Below, piece after piece: positions 30,085-38,749 of a stretch of DNA of 64,000 bases. The number at the start of each line of letters is the position of its first letter. The stretch's first letter is position 1. Source of the stretch: Streptomyces sp. H27-H5 (GTDB lineage Bacteria; Actinomycetota; Actinomycetes; Streptomycetales; Streptomycetaceae); the NCBI RefSeq assembly GCF_026627505.1, contig NZ_JAPNLK010000006.1, forward strand, positions 1 through 64,000. The letters run 5' to 3'. The notes beneath the pieces are model-generated. The model saw only the letters and a program-made list of their open reading frames with translations, searched no databases and was not told the DNA's origin. The translations under genes were made by a program, and so were the position numbers.

Positions 30085-30735
30085 TCAGGTGGCGATGCCG
30101 ACCGCGTGGCCGATCGTCGTCGGGTCGGCCAGGGTGCTCAGGAGGGCGTCCGCGACGTCCGCGCGGGCGATGGACTTGCCGTCGGGGACGTTGGCGTCGA
30201 GGGCCCTGCGGTAGGTGCCCGTGCGGGGCCGGTTCAGCAGGCGCGGCGGGCGGATCACCGTCCACTGGACGGACCCCGCCCCGATCGCCTCCTCCATCAC
30301 CGCCAGGTCCGCGTACAGGTCCCGCAGCACCCGCCGCAGGATCGGGTAGACCACCGCCCGGGTCAGGAATCCGTCCCGCGGGTTCGGCGGCCCCAGCGGG
30401 GCGGCGCTCACCGCCGACAGGCGCCGCACCCCGGACCGGCCCATCGCCGAGACGATCGACCGCAGGGCCGGGCCGGCGATCGGGGTCAGTCGGGCCTGCT
30501 TGTTGTTCGCAGGGCCGAGTGCGGAGATCACCGCGTCCCGGCCCGCGAGGAACGGGAGCAGGGCCTCCTCGTCCGTCAGGTCCCGCACCACGGCCACCTG
30601 GAGGCGGTCGTGCGCCGGCACGTCCAGCCGCGCCGGGTCGCGTACGACGGCCGTCACCTCGTGGCCTGCGTCGAGTGCCTGGCGGACGACTTCGCGGCCG
30701 ACCCCGCCCGTGGCCCCGAACACCGTGAGTCTCAT
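30085..30735 (-). CDS. NAD(P)-binding SDR-like protein (NmrA/YwnB type)
   Basis: A 216-residue atypical short-chain dehydrogenase. The Rossmann motif GATGGVGREVVRQAL sits at the N-terminus (MRLTVFGATGG), then VTAVVRDPARL (NADP-type Arg after the second strand), DAVISALGP and a region like IEEAIGAGSVQWTVIRPPRLLNRP. The normal YxxxK catalytic pair is not evident, so it may act as a redox sensor or quinone reductase rather than a classic SDR. The start ATG at 30735 follows GGGGCAGGAG. It is divergent from a TetR gene across an 81-nt region with a perfect operator palindrome, so it is very probably repressed by that regulator. Confidence 0.88.
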   Translation of the reverse strand: MRLTVFGATGGVGREVVRQALDAGHEVTAVVRDPARLDVPAHDRLQVAVVRDLTDEEALLPFLAGRDAVISALGPANNKQARLTPIAGPALRSIVSAMGRSGVRRLSAVSAAPLGPPNPRDGFLTRAVVYPILRRVLRDLYADLAVMEEAIGAGSVQWTVIRPPRLLNRPRTGTYRRALDANVPDGKSIARADVADALLSTLADPTTIGHAVGIAT

Positions 30736-30774
30736 GGCGAACTCCTGCCCCGTTGGTGATGGGTGAGTAGGGGT

Positions 30775-30824
30775 GGGTGAGTGTTCACTCACCCCTGTTT
30801 CCCTTAGAGTGAGTGAATGCTCAC
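30775..30824. promoter_or_regulatory. TetR operator: perfect palindrome plus a half-conserved second site
   Basis: GGGTGAGTG (30775-30783) and CACTCACCC (30786-30794) form a perfect 9-bp inverted repeat with 2-nt spacing. A second, weaker repeat GTGAG...CTCAC (30809-30824) covers the TetR start codon. TAGAGT (30805-30810) is a good -10 only 6 nt before the TetR ATG, so the TetR mRNA is probably leaderless, and the palindrome falls on its -35 region. Extra GGGTGAGT/GGGTGGGTGAG units lie at 30761-30781. This layout fits autorepression and co-repression of both divergent genes. Confidence 0.75.
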
Positions 30825-31443
30825 CCCCACGTCAAGTCGCCCCACGCCGGAGCGTCTGCTGGACGCCGCCGAGACGCTGATGCGCACCACCGGGCTGGCC
30901 AACGCCACCACCAAGGCCATCGCCCGCGAGGCCGGCTGCTCGGAGGCCGCGCTCTACAAGTACTTCGCGAACAAGGAAGAGCTGTTCGTCCGCGTCCTCA
31001 TGGAGCGCCGGCCCAACGCCGCCGCGCTGATGGCCGCGCTGACCACCGACCCGGGGAAGCAGTCGGTCGAGGACCGGCTGGCCGACATCGCCCGGCACGC
31101 CTCGCTCTTTTACGCCGACGCCATGCCCATGGCGGCCTCGCTCTTCGCGGACCCCGCCCTGCTCGTCCGGCACCGCGAGGGCGTGCGCGAGATCGGCGCC
31201 GGGCCGCACGTGGTGCTCGACGCCCTGACCGACCACCTGGTGCGTGAGCGCGACCGCGGGCGGCTGCGCCCCGACGCCGATCCGGGAGCCGCCGCGGCCC
31301 TGCTGCTCGGCGCCTGCTTCCAGCGGGCCTTCTTCCTGCACTTCTCCGGCGCCGACGTGGTGCGGCCGGTCGAGGAGTTCGCCCCGGGCCTGGCCCGCAC
31401 GGTCTGGGCCGCGCTGCGCCGAGACGAAGCCGCGGCGGGGTGA
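30817..31443 (+). CDS. TetR-family transcriptional regulator
   Basis: A 208-residue repressor. The N-terminal helix-turn-helix reads RLLDAAETLMRTTGLANATTKAIAREAGCSEAALYKYFANKEELFVRVL, the typical TetR pattern. The C-terminal ligand domain includes ARHASLFYADAMPMAASLFADPALL and ends AAALLLGACFQRAFFLHF. The ligand is unknown. The start ATG at 30817 has no ribosome-binding site and lies right behind a -10 element, as expected for a leaderless message. It is divergent from the NAD(P)-binding gene and shares a palindromic operator with it. Confidence 0.93.
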   Translation: MLTPTSSRPTPERLLDAAETLMRTTGLANATTKAIAREAGCSEAALYKYFANKEELFVRVLMERRPNAAALMAALTTDPGKQSVEDRLADIARHASLFYADAMPMAASLFADPALLVRHREGVREIGAGPHVVLDALTDHLVRERDRGRLRPDADPGAAAALLLGACFQRAFFLHFSGADVVRPVEEFAPGLARTVWAALRRDEAAAG

Positions 31444-31497
31444 GCCGGTACCGCGCCGGGGGACCCGTACCGCGCCGGGGTGAGCCGGGCCGTCGGG

Positions 31498-32367
31498 TCA
31501 GAGTTCGGTGGCGTACGGGGGCTCCGCGCCCGCCCGGGTGCAGGTCACCGCCGCGGCGCGGGCGGCGTACGCCAGTACCTCCGGCCAGTCCACCGGCCCC
31601 GGCCGCCCCGTCAGCCGGTGCAGCAGCGCCGCGTTGACGGTGTCGCCCGCGCCGATCGTGTCCACGACGGGCACCCGCAGGCCGGGCACGGAGTGCTCCG
31701 CGCCCTCGCGCGTCCACACCGTCAGGCCCGCCCCGCCCCGGGTGAGCACCACGGCCGACGGTCCGGCCGCCAGCCAGTCGGCGACCCGGCCGCCCAGCCA
31801 GGCCGCGTCCTCCTCGGAGAGCTTGAGGATCGACACGTGGGGGAGCCGTCGCAGGAAGCGGTCCCGATAGGCGTCCGCGTCGGGGATCAGCGCCGGCCGG
31901 ATGTTGGGGTCCATGAGGGTCGTCAGCCCGCGCCCCGACTCGCGGCGCAACAGGGCGTCGTAGGCGCTCGCACCGGGCTCCAGCACCAGGGAGCAGGTGC
32001 CGAGCGCGAGGGCCCGTGCGCCGGGCGGCAGGGCGGGCGGGAGGGTGAACAGCCGGTCGGCCGTCCCCTCGGTGTGGAAGACGTAGGCCGCCGAGCCGTC
32101 CGGGGCCAGCGACGGCACGGCCAGCGTGGTCGGTTCGGGGCCGCGCTGGACCAGCGAGAGGTCCACCCCGGCGGCCCGGAGGCCGTCCAGCAGCGAGACG
32201 CCGAAGCCGTCCGTCGACACCCGGGAGCAGAAGGCGACGTCGGCGCCGAGCCGGCCCAGCGCCAGCGCGGTGTTGTACGGTCCGCCGCCCGCCCGGGGCA
32301 GCAGGGCGCCCGGTGGCTCCGCGACGGGCACCAGGTCGATCAGGGCTTCTCCACCGACGACGATCAC
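31498..32367 (-). CDS. PfkB-family carbohydrate kinase
   Basis: A 289-residue ribokinase-fold kinase, most similar in layout to fructokinases. It has VIVVGGEALIDLVP at the N-terminus, GGGPYNTALALGRLG (sugar-binding signature), GVSLLDGLRAAGVDL, DPNIRPALI, and the C-terminal signature VPVVDTIGAGDTVNAALL with catalytic Asp in GAGD. The start is GTG at 32365-32367; the ribosome-binding site is weak. Substrate unknown. No transporter or other sugar gene is adjacent. It is divergent from the Rieske gene and follows the TetR gene on the opposite strand. Confidence 0.9.
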   Translation of the reverse strand: MIVVGGEALIDLVPVAEPPGALLPRAGGGPYNTALALGRLGADVAFCSRVSTDGFGVSLLDGLRAAGVDLSLVQRGPEPTTLAVPSLAPDGSAAYVFHTEGTADRLFTLPPALPPGARALALGTCSLVLEPGASAYDALLRRESGRGLTTLMDPNIRPALIPDADAYRDRFLRRLPHVSILKLSEEDAAWLGGRVADWLAAGPSAVVLTRGGAGLTVWTREGAEHSVPGLRVPVVDTIGAGDTVNAALLHRLTGRPGPVDWPEVLAYAARAAAVTCTRAGAEPPYATEL

Positions 32368-32442
32368 GCGGGGGAAAGTATCCCATCGGGCGCGGGTATC
32401 GTCGGGTGGACCGAACCCCACGCCGAATCCCGGGAGAGTTCC

Positions 32443-32874
32443 ATGTCCGCGTCGCAGTCCGCCGCCCGTCGTACCGTCCTCAAGGGCGCGGCCGCGCTCG
32501 CCGGGGCCGCGGGCGCCGGGGTGACCCTGGCGGCCTGTTCCACCGAGACCGACAGCGGCGGCCGCTCCCCGGCGGTGCCGACGGAGCCGGTCGAGCTGGG
32601 CGCGGCGAGCGAGGTCCCGGTCGGCGGCGCGAAGCTGTTCCGCGAGCGCAAGCTCGTCGTGAGCTGCCCGGCGGAGGGCCAGTACAAGGCGTTCAGCGCC
32701 CAGTGCACGCACGCCGGATGCGTCCTCGACAAGATCGTCGAGGGTGAGGGGAACTGCCCCTGCCACGGCAGCCGCTTCGACGTGGCCACCGGCAAGGTGC
32801 TGCGCGGCCCGGCCTCCGCCCCGCTGCCGTCGGTCCCGGTGAAGGTCGAGGGCGGCCGGCTCGTCGCCGGCTGA
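32443..32874 (+). CDS. Tat-exported Rieske [2Fe-2S] lipoprotein
   Basis: A 143-residue electron-transfer protein. A twin-arginine signal (AARRTVLKGAAALAGAA) ends in a lipobox LAAC (C32), so it should be exported folded and lipidated. The Rieske fold has CTHAGC (C88, H90 as ligands, C93 for the disulphide) and CPCHGSRFD (C105, H108 ligands, C107 for the disulphide), with the flanking KAFSAQ and FDVATGKVLRGPAS. It is a small soluble-type Rieske, not the cytochrome bc subunit (no membrane helices after the signal). Its redox partner is not encoded nearby. The start ATG at 32443 follows CGGGAGAG. Confidence 0.93.
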   Translation: MSASQSAARRTVLKGAAALAGAAGAGVTLAACSTETDSGGRSPAVPTEPVELGAASEVPVGGAKLFRERKLVVSCPAEGQYKAFSAQCTHAGCVLDKIVEGEGNCPCHGSRFDVATGKVLRGPASAPLPSVPVKVEGGRLVAG

Positions 32875-32937
32875 CCCCGCTCCGCAACGGACGCGGGGGC
32901 AACGGGCGGAGCCATGGGCGGGGAGCGGCGCACGCGG

Positions 32938-33876
32938 CTACTCCCAGTCCCACGCGATGCCCAGGATCCCGCGCCGCACGCCTTCCTCCAGCAGGTGCAC
33001 CGCCCGGTGCCGGCCGCTCGGGGTCAGGTCCGCGAGGCCGTCGCGGCGCGCCCCCGGGCCGCTCCGGCTGAACCGCCGGCAGCGCACGGGCAGGGCCGCC
33101 TCGTCGAAGCGGACCTGGAGCATGTACTGGCCGCCGGTGTAGCTGAAGCCGCGCACGTACTCGGTGCACCGGCCGCCCGTGCCGTCCTCGAAGCCGTAGC
33201 CGAAGACGTACGTGTCGCCCGCGCGGAGCCGTGCGTCGAAGAGCAGTTCGGCGACCACCACCTCCGCCTCGCGGTGCCACCGCACCCGTCCCGTCCGGCA
33301 GTTCTCCTCCGCCCGCACCCGGATCCGGGCGGGGTCGCAGCCGGGGTCGCCGTGGTGGACGGCGAGGTACCGGTCGACCCCGTCGCGGTGGGCGCGCACC
33401 ACGTGCTGCGAGACCCGGCCCACCAGCTCGCCGGCGGCGCCGATCCGCACCCGCTCGTGGTGGCCGACCGTGTGCAGACCGCCGTCCGAGGGCAGTTCCA
33501 TTCCGGCCAACAGCTCCTCCACCGCAGCGCCCACGCTGACCAGGGAGCGGTACGAGCGACCCGGCGGGCGAATCGTTTCGGCGGAGGCGCCGTCCGGCGT
33601 GTCCAGCAGACGTGACAGGGTTCCCCCGGGCAGTTCCAGGATCTCCTCCAGCGCCTGCACGGCCCTCAGGGACTCGGCGCGACGCGGGCGGCGCGCGCCC
33701 TGCTGCCAGTAACTCAGGCTCGTCACGCCCAGTTTGATGCCCCGCGCGGCGAGCCGGTGCTGGACCCGGTGCAGGGGCAGGCCGCGGGCCGTCAGCGCGG
33801 CCCGCAGCGCGAGGTGGAAGGGGCCCGCGCGCAACAGTCGCGGCAGGTCGTGGGCACGGTCCGCAGTCGTCCGCAT
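32938..33876 (-). CDS. XRE-type transcriptional regulator
   Basis: A 312-residue protein. The N-terminal region (PFHLALRAALTARGLPLHRVQHRLAARGIKLGVTSLSYWQQGARRPRRAESLRAVQALEEIL) is a helix-turn-helix of the Cro/XRE kind, with GVTSLSYWQQG as the recognition part. The C-terminal ~200 residues contain HHERVRIGAAGELVGRVSQHVVRAHRDGVDRY and beta-rich stretches ending AWDWE; this sensor-like domain is not one I can name. It resembles a group of Streptomyces regulators of unknown signal. The start ATG is at 33874-33876. It is divergent from the secreted protease operon, and the region between contains GTTCAC repeats. Confidence 0.82.
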   Translation of the reverse strand: MRTTADRAHDLPRLLRAGPFHLALRAALTARGLPLHRVQHRLAARGIKLGVTSLSYWQQGARRPRRAESLRAVQALEEILELPGGTLSRLLDTPDGASAETIRPPGRSYRSLVSVGAAVEELLAGMELPSDGGLHTVGHHERVRIGAAGELVGRVSQHVVRAHRDGVDRYLAVHHGDPGCDPARIRVRAEENCRTGRVRWHREAEVVVAELLFDARLRAGDTYVFGYGFEDGTGGRCTEYVRGFSYTGGQYMLQVRFDEAALPVRCRRFSRSGPGARRDGLADLTPSGRHRAVHLLEEGVRRGILGIAWDWE

Positions 33877-33890
33877 GGCGGAAACCTCCT

Positions 33891-34044
33891 GTGAACGTTC
33901 ACGCGTCGCGGGGCGGGAGACCGCGTCCGGGACGCCCGGGATTCAGGTGGGCCCTGGTGAGCACGGGTGGACGGAGGGCGGCCGTTCACATTCCGGTTGC
34001 CCCGTTCACACGGCGATGTCACCGCGTATTGAAGCGTGTTGACC
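33891..34044. promoter_or_regulatory. GTTCAC repeat region and promoter for the protease operon
   Basis: GTGAACGTTCAC (33891-33902) is a perfect 12-bp palindrome just before the XRE start. The same half-site GTTCACA recurs at 33984-33990 and 34004-34010, exactly 20 nt apart (two helical turns). TTGACC (34039-34044) may be a -35 and is framed by GTGTTG (34036-34041) and CAACAC (34054-34059). This fits operator sites for the divergent regulator (inference). The rest of the 251-nt intergenic region has no gene. Confidence 0.5.
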
Positions 34045-34127
34045 TGATCGCGACAACACCCCGATGCTCCTCCACAGCGTCCGGACGCGCTCCTCCGATC
34101 CCCACTCTCCACCCCGGGAGGAACGCG

Positions 34128-34718
34128 ATGCGCAAGCCCAACCGGCGGCTGTCCCCGGCCGCCCTCCTCATCGCCCTGTTCTTCGTCCTGTCCACCGGCA
34201 CCGCCACCGCCGTCGACGCCGGCACGGACTCCGCTCTCGCCTCCAAGCGCCTGAACATCACCATGCAGGCCCAGCAGAAGACCAACTGGTGCTGGGCCGC
34301 GGGCGGCAACACGATCGCGACCTGGTTCGGCCGTTCCTACAGCCAGAACCAGTTCTGCAACGCCGCCTTCAACCGCCAACAGGGCACCGAATGCCCCAAC
34401 AACCAGGCCACCCTGGGCAACGTCCAGACCGGTCTGCGCTGGGCCGGCGTCAACTCCGGCTCGTACGTGACCGGCTGGCTCCAGTACTCCACCGTCCAGA
34501 CCGAGATCAACGCCGGCCGACCCATGGAGACCCGCATCCAGTGGTCCAACGGCGGCGGCCACATGCACGTGATCTACGGCTACGACACCGCGAACAGCTG
34601 GGTCTACTGGGGCGACCCGTGGCCCTCCAGCGACCGCTACAACTGGGCCTCCCACGCCTGGTACGTCGACAACGACACCTTCTCCTGGACCCACTCCCTC
34701 TACCGGATCGGAGCGTGA
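34128..34718 (+). CDS. Secreted papain-like cysteine protease
   Basis: A 196-residue protein. A signal peptide (RRLSPAALLIALFFVLSTGTATA) is followed by a small papain-fold domain: oxyanion Gln and catalytic Cys in QQKTNWCWAAGGNTIATWF (Q49/Q50, C55), catalytic His in GGGHMHVIYGYD (H145), and WGDPWP with Asp163 as the likely third residue. It resembles the AvrRpt2/C39-like papain group in size and in the NWCWAA motif. Two other cysteines (C77, C89) may form a disulphide. There is no long propeptide. The start ATG at 34128 follows GGGAGGAAC. The next gene starts 4 nt downstream and is very likely its partner. Confidence 0.87.
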   Translation: MRKPNRRLSPAALLIALFFVLSTGTATAVDAGTDSALASKRLNITMQAQQKTNWCWAAGGNTIATWFGRSYSQNQFCNAAFNRQQGTECPNNQATLGNVQTGLRWAGVNSGSYVTGWLQYSTVQTEINAGRPMETRIQWSNGGGHMHVIYGYDTANSWVYWGDPWPSSDRYNWASHAWYVDNDTFSWTHSLYRIGA

Positions 34719-34722
34719 CGCC

Positions 34723-35529
34723 GTGACCGCCGTACCCCTGCGCGCCGCCGCCGTCGCGGTCCTCGCCGGTGCCTGCCTGCTCCTGTCCCCACAGGCCCAG
34801 GCGTCCCCCGTACCGCAGCCCCCGTCCGCCGGCGCCGACGTCCGGGCAGCCGCCCGGGAGGCGGCCGTCGCCCCCGACACCCTGGCCACCCTCGCCCGGT
34901 TCTTCGCCCGGGAGGGCAAGGTCGGCCTCGCGCAGGCCAAACCCCGCATCGAGGGCGAGACGATCCCCGTCCACCACCTCTCCCCGGACTTCGTCGCCGG
35001 CAAGGCGGGGGCACCCGTGGCCCGCCTGCAGTTCCTCGCGAGTCAGGCCGTCTCCTCGGACGGCCAGCGGGCCGCCCTGTGGACCGCCCGCACACCCGCC
35101 GGCTGGCAGGTCGTGAACATCGCCACCGGCGACGACGAATTCCGCTACGCCGGACTCGGGGCGGAGAAACTCCCCGGCGGCACCGTGTTCCGCGAGCCGC
35201 AGATCGACGCGTGGTACGTGGCCCGGGGCGACCGGGTGCTGCCGCTCGACGAGGACGCGACGCGGGCCGTGGGAGCCACCGGGACCAGCCTGGCCGGCTA
35301 CCGGGCACGCGTCGCCAAGGCCTACGGCGACAAACTCCCCGGCTCCGCCTACGCCAGGGACGGCCGCGCCGGCGGCTACGCCGAACCCGCCGCGGCGACG
35401 GCGGCCCGCCCCACCGGGTCCTCCCCGTCCCCGGCCTCGCCGGCGGCCGGGGCGGCCGGGGCCGCCGGGGTGCTCGCGCTGGGCGGCGCCGGGATCCTGC
35501 TCCTGCGCCGCCGCGCGGTCCGCCCGTAG
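34723..35529 (+). CDS. Membrane-anchored extracytoplasmic protein, unknown
   Basis: A 268-residue protein starting GTG at 34723, 4 nt after the protease stop. A signal peptide ([22 protein letters not shown]) leads to an acidic to neutral domain of about 180 residues ([21 protein letters not shown]..., [48 protein letters not shown]). A Ser/Pro/Ala linker then precedes a C-terminal helix [22 protein letters not shown] that should hold it in the membrane. There is no LPxTG motif. I do not recognise the central domain. The coupling to the protease suggests substrate, inhibitor or display partner (inference). It ends with TAGGTCCTGTCGTCGA, the same 16 nt that end uvrA. Confidence 0.82.
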   Translation: MTAVPLRAAAVAVLAGACLLLSPQAQASPVPQPPSAGADVRAAAREAAVAPDTLATLARFFAREGKVGLAQAKPRIEGETIPVHHLSPDFVAGKAGAPVARLQFLASQAVSSDGQRAALWTARTPAGWQVVNIATGDDEFRYAGLGAEKLPGGTVFREPQIDAWYVARGDRVLPLDEDATRAVGATGTSLAGYRARVAKAYGDKLPGSAYARDGRAGGYAEPAAATAARPTGSSPSPASPAAGAAGAAGVLALGGAGILLLRRRAVRP

Positions 35530-35533
35530 GTCC

Positions 35534-35625
35534 TGTCGTCGAAGCGGCGCCGCGGCCAGGCGAGACTTCGACGACAAGGCCCGGGAAGGCCCGCGGGGCC
35601 CGGCCCTCCGCCAGGGGGCCGGGCC
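35534..35625 (+). terminator. Two hairpins after the protease operon
   Basis: TGTCGTCGAAG (35534-35544) pairs with CTTCGACGACA (35566-35576) across 21 nt. A second stem GGCCCGGCCC (35597-35606) pairs with GGGCCGGGCC (35616-35625). Both precede uvrC, so readthrough into it is probably limited. The remaining 35626-35789 shows no gene; GTAGGGT at 35776-35782 may contain the uvrC -10 (TAGGGT). Confidence 0.6.
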
Positions 35626-35789
35626 GCGCGGTCGGCCCACGCGGGCGGTCCCCGCGGGCCCGGGCGGCGCCCCTCCCCGGGCGCCGCCCCGTACGCCGTC
35701 GCGCCGAAGGGCCGCGACCGGGCCGGCCCCCGGCGACGGGGGCCGGTGCCGGGGGACCGTTGTCGGCCGTCGCCAGTAGGGTGGTTGGC

Positions 35790-37805
35790 ATGGCCGACCC
35801 TTCCAGCTACCGCCCCCAGCCGGGGCAGATCCCCGACTCCCCGGGGGTCTACAGGTTCCGCGACGAGCACCGCCGGGTGATCTACGTCGGGAAGGCCAAA
35901 AGCCTGCGGCAGCGCCTGGCCAGCTACTTCCAGGACGTCGCGAACCTGCACCCGCGCACCGCCACGATGGTCACGACCGCCGCCTCCGTCGAGTGGACCG
36001 TGGTGTCCACCGAGGTCGAGGCGCTCCAGCTGGAGTACTCCTGGATCAAGGAGTACGACCCCCGGTTCAACGTGAAGTACCGGGACGACAAGAGCTACCC
36101 CTCCCTCGCCGTCACCATGAACGAGGAGTACCCCCGGGTCCAGGTCATGCGCGGACCCAAGAAGAAGGGCGTGCGCTACTTCGGCCCCTACGGGCACGCC
36201 TGGGCCATCCGAGAGACCGTCGACCTGATGCTGCGCGTCTTTCCCGTGCGCACCTGTTCCGCCGGGGTGTTCAAGCGGTCCGCCCAGATCGGCCGGCCCT
36301 GCCTGCTCGGCTACATCGGCAAGTGCTCCGCACCCTGCGTGGGCCGGGTCACCCCCGACGAACACCGTGAACTGGCCGAGGACTTCTGCGACTTCATGGC
36401 CGGCCGCACCGGCACCTACCTCACCCGCCTCGAACAGCAGATGCACGAGGCCGCCGAGGACATGGAGTACGAGAAGGCCGCCCGGCTGCGCGACGACATG
36501 GGGGCCCTGCGCCGCGCCATGGAGAAGAACGCCGTCGTGCTCGCCGACGCCACCGACGCCGACCTCGTCGCCGTCGCGGAGGACGAGCTCGAAGCCGCCG
36601 TGCAGATCTTCCACGTACGCGGCGGCCGGGTCCGCGGCCAGCGCGGCTGGGTCACCGACAAGGTCGAGGCCGTGGACACCGCCGGGCTCGTCGAGCACGC
36701 CCTCCAGCAGCTGTACGGGGAGGAGAAGGGCGAGGCCGTCCCCAAGGAGGTGCTGGTCCCGGCGCTGCCCGAGGACACCGCGGCACTGGCCGAGTGGCTG
36801 GCCGAGCGGCGCGGGTCCCAGGTGAGCCTGCGCATCCCGCAGCGCGGGGACAAGAAGGCCCTCATGGAGACCGTCCACCGCAACGCCGTGCAGTCCCTCG
36901 CCCTGCACAAGACCAAGCGCGCCGGCGACCTGACCACCCGCTCCCGGGCCCTGGAGGAGATCGCCGAGGCGCTGGACCTGGACGGCGCGCCGCTGCGCAT
37001 CGAGTGCTTCGACATCTCGCACCTCCAGGGCGACGACGTCGTGGCCTCGATGGTGGTCTTCGAGGACGGGCTCGCACGCAAGAGCGAGTACCGGCGCTTC
37101 CAGATCAAATCGTTCGAGGGACAGGACGACGTCCGTTCCATGCACGAGGTGGTCTCGCGGCGCTTCCGCCGCTACCTCCAGGAGAAGCTGAAGACGGGGG
37201 AGTGGTCCCCCGAGGACGCCCGGGACGGCGAGATCCCGGCCGAGGACGACGGTCGGCCCAAACGGTTCGCCTACCCGCCGCAGCTCGTGGTGGTCGACGG
37301 CGGGCAGCCGCAGGTCGCCGCCGCCAAGCGGGCCCTGGATGAGCTGGGGGTCGACGACGTCGCCGTGTGCGGCCTGGCCAAGCGGCTGGAGGAGGTGTGG
37401 CTGCCCGGCGAGGACGACCCCGTCGTGCTGCCCCGCACCAGCGAGGGCCTCTACCTGCTCCAGCGGGTCCGTGACGAAGCCCACCGGTTCGCCATCCAGT
37501 ACCAGCGCAGCAAGCGCGGCAAGCGCCTGAAATCGAGCCCGCTGGACGACGTGCCCGGACTCGGCGAGAGCCGCAAACAGGCCCTCGTCAAGCACTTCGG
37601 TTCGGTGAAGAAGCTGAGACAGGCGACAATCGACCAGATCTGCGAGGTCCCGGGCATAGGCCGCAAGACGGCCGAGACCGTGGCCGCGGCCCTCGCCCAC
37701 GCGGTTCCCGCCGGTCCTGCCGTCAACACGGCGACAGGGGAGATCATGGAAGACGAGACCCCCGCGCCCGCGGGAGCATCGTCCGAACGGGGGACCGAGC
37801 AATGA
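35790..37805 (+). CDS. uvrC: UvrABC excinuclease subunit C
   Basis: A 671-residue endonuclease making both incisions in nucleotide excision repair. The N-terminal GIY-YIG nuclease has [26 protein letters not shown]. Next come a cysteine-containing segment ([18 protein letters not shown]), the UVR motif ([24 protein letters not shown]) for UvrB contact, the RNase H-like 5' nuclease with catalytic Asp in [24 protein letters not shown] and [10 protein letters not shown], and tandem helix-hairpin-helix motifs ([38 protein letters not shown]). The stop overlaps the rapZ start by 4 nt. Start ATG at 35790. It begins the uvrC-rapZ-yvcK-whiA transcription unit. Confidence 0.97.
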   Translation: MADPSSYRPQPGQIPDSPGVYRFRDEHRRVIYVGKAKSLRQRLASYFQDVANLHPRTATMVTTAASVEWTVVSTEVEALQLEYSWIKEYDPRFNVKYRDDKSYPSLAVTMNEEYPRVQVMRGPKKKGVRYFGPYGHAWAIRETVDLMLRVFPVRTCSAGVFKRSAQIGRPCLLGYIGKCSAPCVGRVTPDEHRELAEDFCDFMAGRTGTYLTRLEQQMHEAAEDMEYEKAARLRDDMGALRRAMEKNAVVLADATDADLVAVAEDELEAAVQIFHVRGGRVRGQRGWVTDKVEAVDTAGLVEHALQQLYGEEKGEAVPKEVLVPALPEDTAALAEWLAERRGSQVSLRIPQRGDKKALMETVHRNAVQSLALHKTKRAGDLTTRSRALEEIAEALDLDGAPLRIECFDISHLQGDDVVASMVVFEDGLARKSEYRRFQIKSFEGQDDVRSMHEVVSRRFRRYLQEKLKTGEWSPEDARDGEIPAEDDGRPKRFAYPPQLVVVDGGQPQVAAAKRALDELGVDDVAVCGLAKRLEEVWLPGEDDPVVLPRTSEGLYLLQRVRDEAHRFAIQYQRSKRGKRLKSSPLDDVPGLGESRKQALVKHFGSVKKLRQATIDQICEVPGIGRKTAETVAAALAHAVPAGPAVNTATGEIMEDETPAPAGASSERGTEQ

Positions 37806-38749
37806 CCGAGCACGAGACCACGCACGACCGAGACGGAGCACAGGTGAGTACGGGCACGACAGTGGAGCCCGGCGAGGCCGCCGAGGCGGCCATCCCCGAG
37901 CTGGTGATCATCTCCGGGATGTCCGGAGCCGGCCGCAGCACCGCGGCGAAGTGCCTGGAGGACCTCGGCTGGTTCGTCGTCGACAACCTCCCCCCGGCGC
38001 TCATCCCCACCATGGTGGAGCTCGGTGCCCGCTCGCAGGGCAACGTGGCGCGCATCGCCGTCGTCGTCGACGTCCGCGGCCGGCAGTTCTTCGACGCGCT
38101 GCGCGAGTCCCTCGCCGACCTCGAAGGCAAGGGCGTCACCCGGCGCATCGTCTTCCTGGAGTCCTCCGACGACGCGCTGGTCCGCCGCTTCGAGTCGGTC
38201 CGCCGCCCGCACCCCCTCCAGGGCGACGGCCGCATCACCGACGGCATCGCCGCCGAGCGCGACCTGCTGCGCGAGCTGCGCGGCGACGCCGACCTGGTCA
38301 TCGACACCTCCAGCCTGAACGTCCACGAACTGCGCGCCAAGATGGACGCCCAGTTCGCGGGCGACGAGGAGCCCGAGCTGCGGGCCACCGTCATGTCCTT
38401 CGGCTACAAGTACGGCCTCCCCGTCGACGCCGACCTCGTCGTCGACTGCCGATTCATCCCCAACCCGCACTGGGTCCCGGAACTGCGCCCCTTCACCGGG
38501 CTCAACGAGGAGGTGTCGGGCTACGTCTTCAGCCAGCCCGGCGCCAAGGAGTTCCTCGACCGGTACACCGAGCTGCTCCAACTCATCGCCACCGGCTACC
38601 GCCGCGAGGGCAAGCGCTACGTGACCATCGCGGTCGGCTGCACCGGCGGCAAGCACCGCAGCGTGGCCATGTCCGAGAAGCTCGCCGCCCGCCTCGCCTC
38701 CGAGGGAGTCGAGACCGTCGTAGTGCACCGGGACATGGGGCGCGAGTGA
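37802..38749 (+). CDS. rapZ: RapZ-family nucleotide-binding adapter protein
   Basis: A 315-residue RapZ/YvcJ homologue. The P-loop is GMSGAGRST (39-47) with Arg in the Lys position, common in actinobacteria. The linker [47 protein letters not shown] and the C-terminal [37 protein letters not shown] and [20 protein letters not shown] are all conserved. RapZ adapts RNase E to small RNAs in enterobacteria; in actinobacteria the role is unclear, though it is linked genetically to YvcK and WhiA. ATG overlaps uvrC and the stop overlaps yvcK (GTGA). Confidence 0.95.
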   Translation: MTEHETTHDRDGAQVSTGTTVEPGEAAEAAIPELVIISGMSGAGRSTAAKCLEDLGWFVVDNLPPALIPTMVELGARSQGNVARIAVVVDVRGRQFFDALRESLADLEGKGVTRRIVFLESSDDALVRRFESVRRPHPLQGDGRITDGIAAERDLLRELRGDADLVIDTSSLNVHELRAKMDAQFAGDEEPELRATVMSFGYKYGLPVDADLVVDCRFIPNPHWVPELRPFTGLNEEVSGYVFSQPGAKEFLDRYTELLQLIATGYRREGKRYVTIAVGCTGGKHRSVAMSEKLAARLASEGVETVVVHRDMGRE

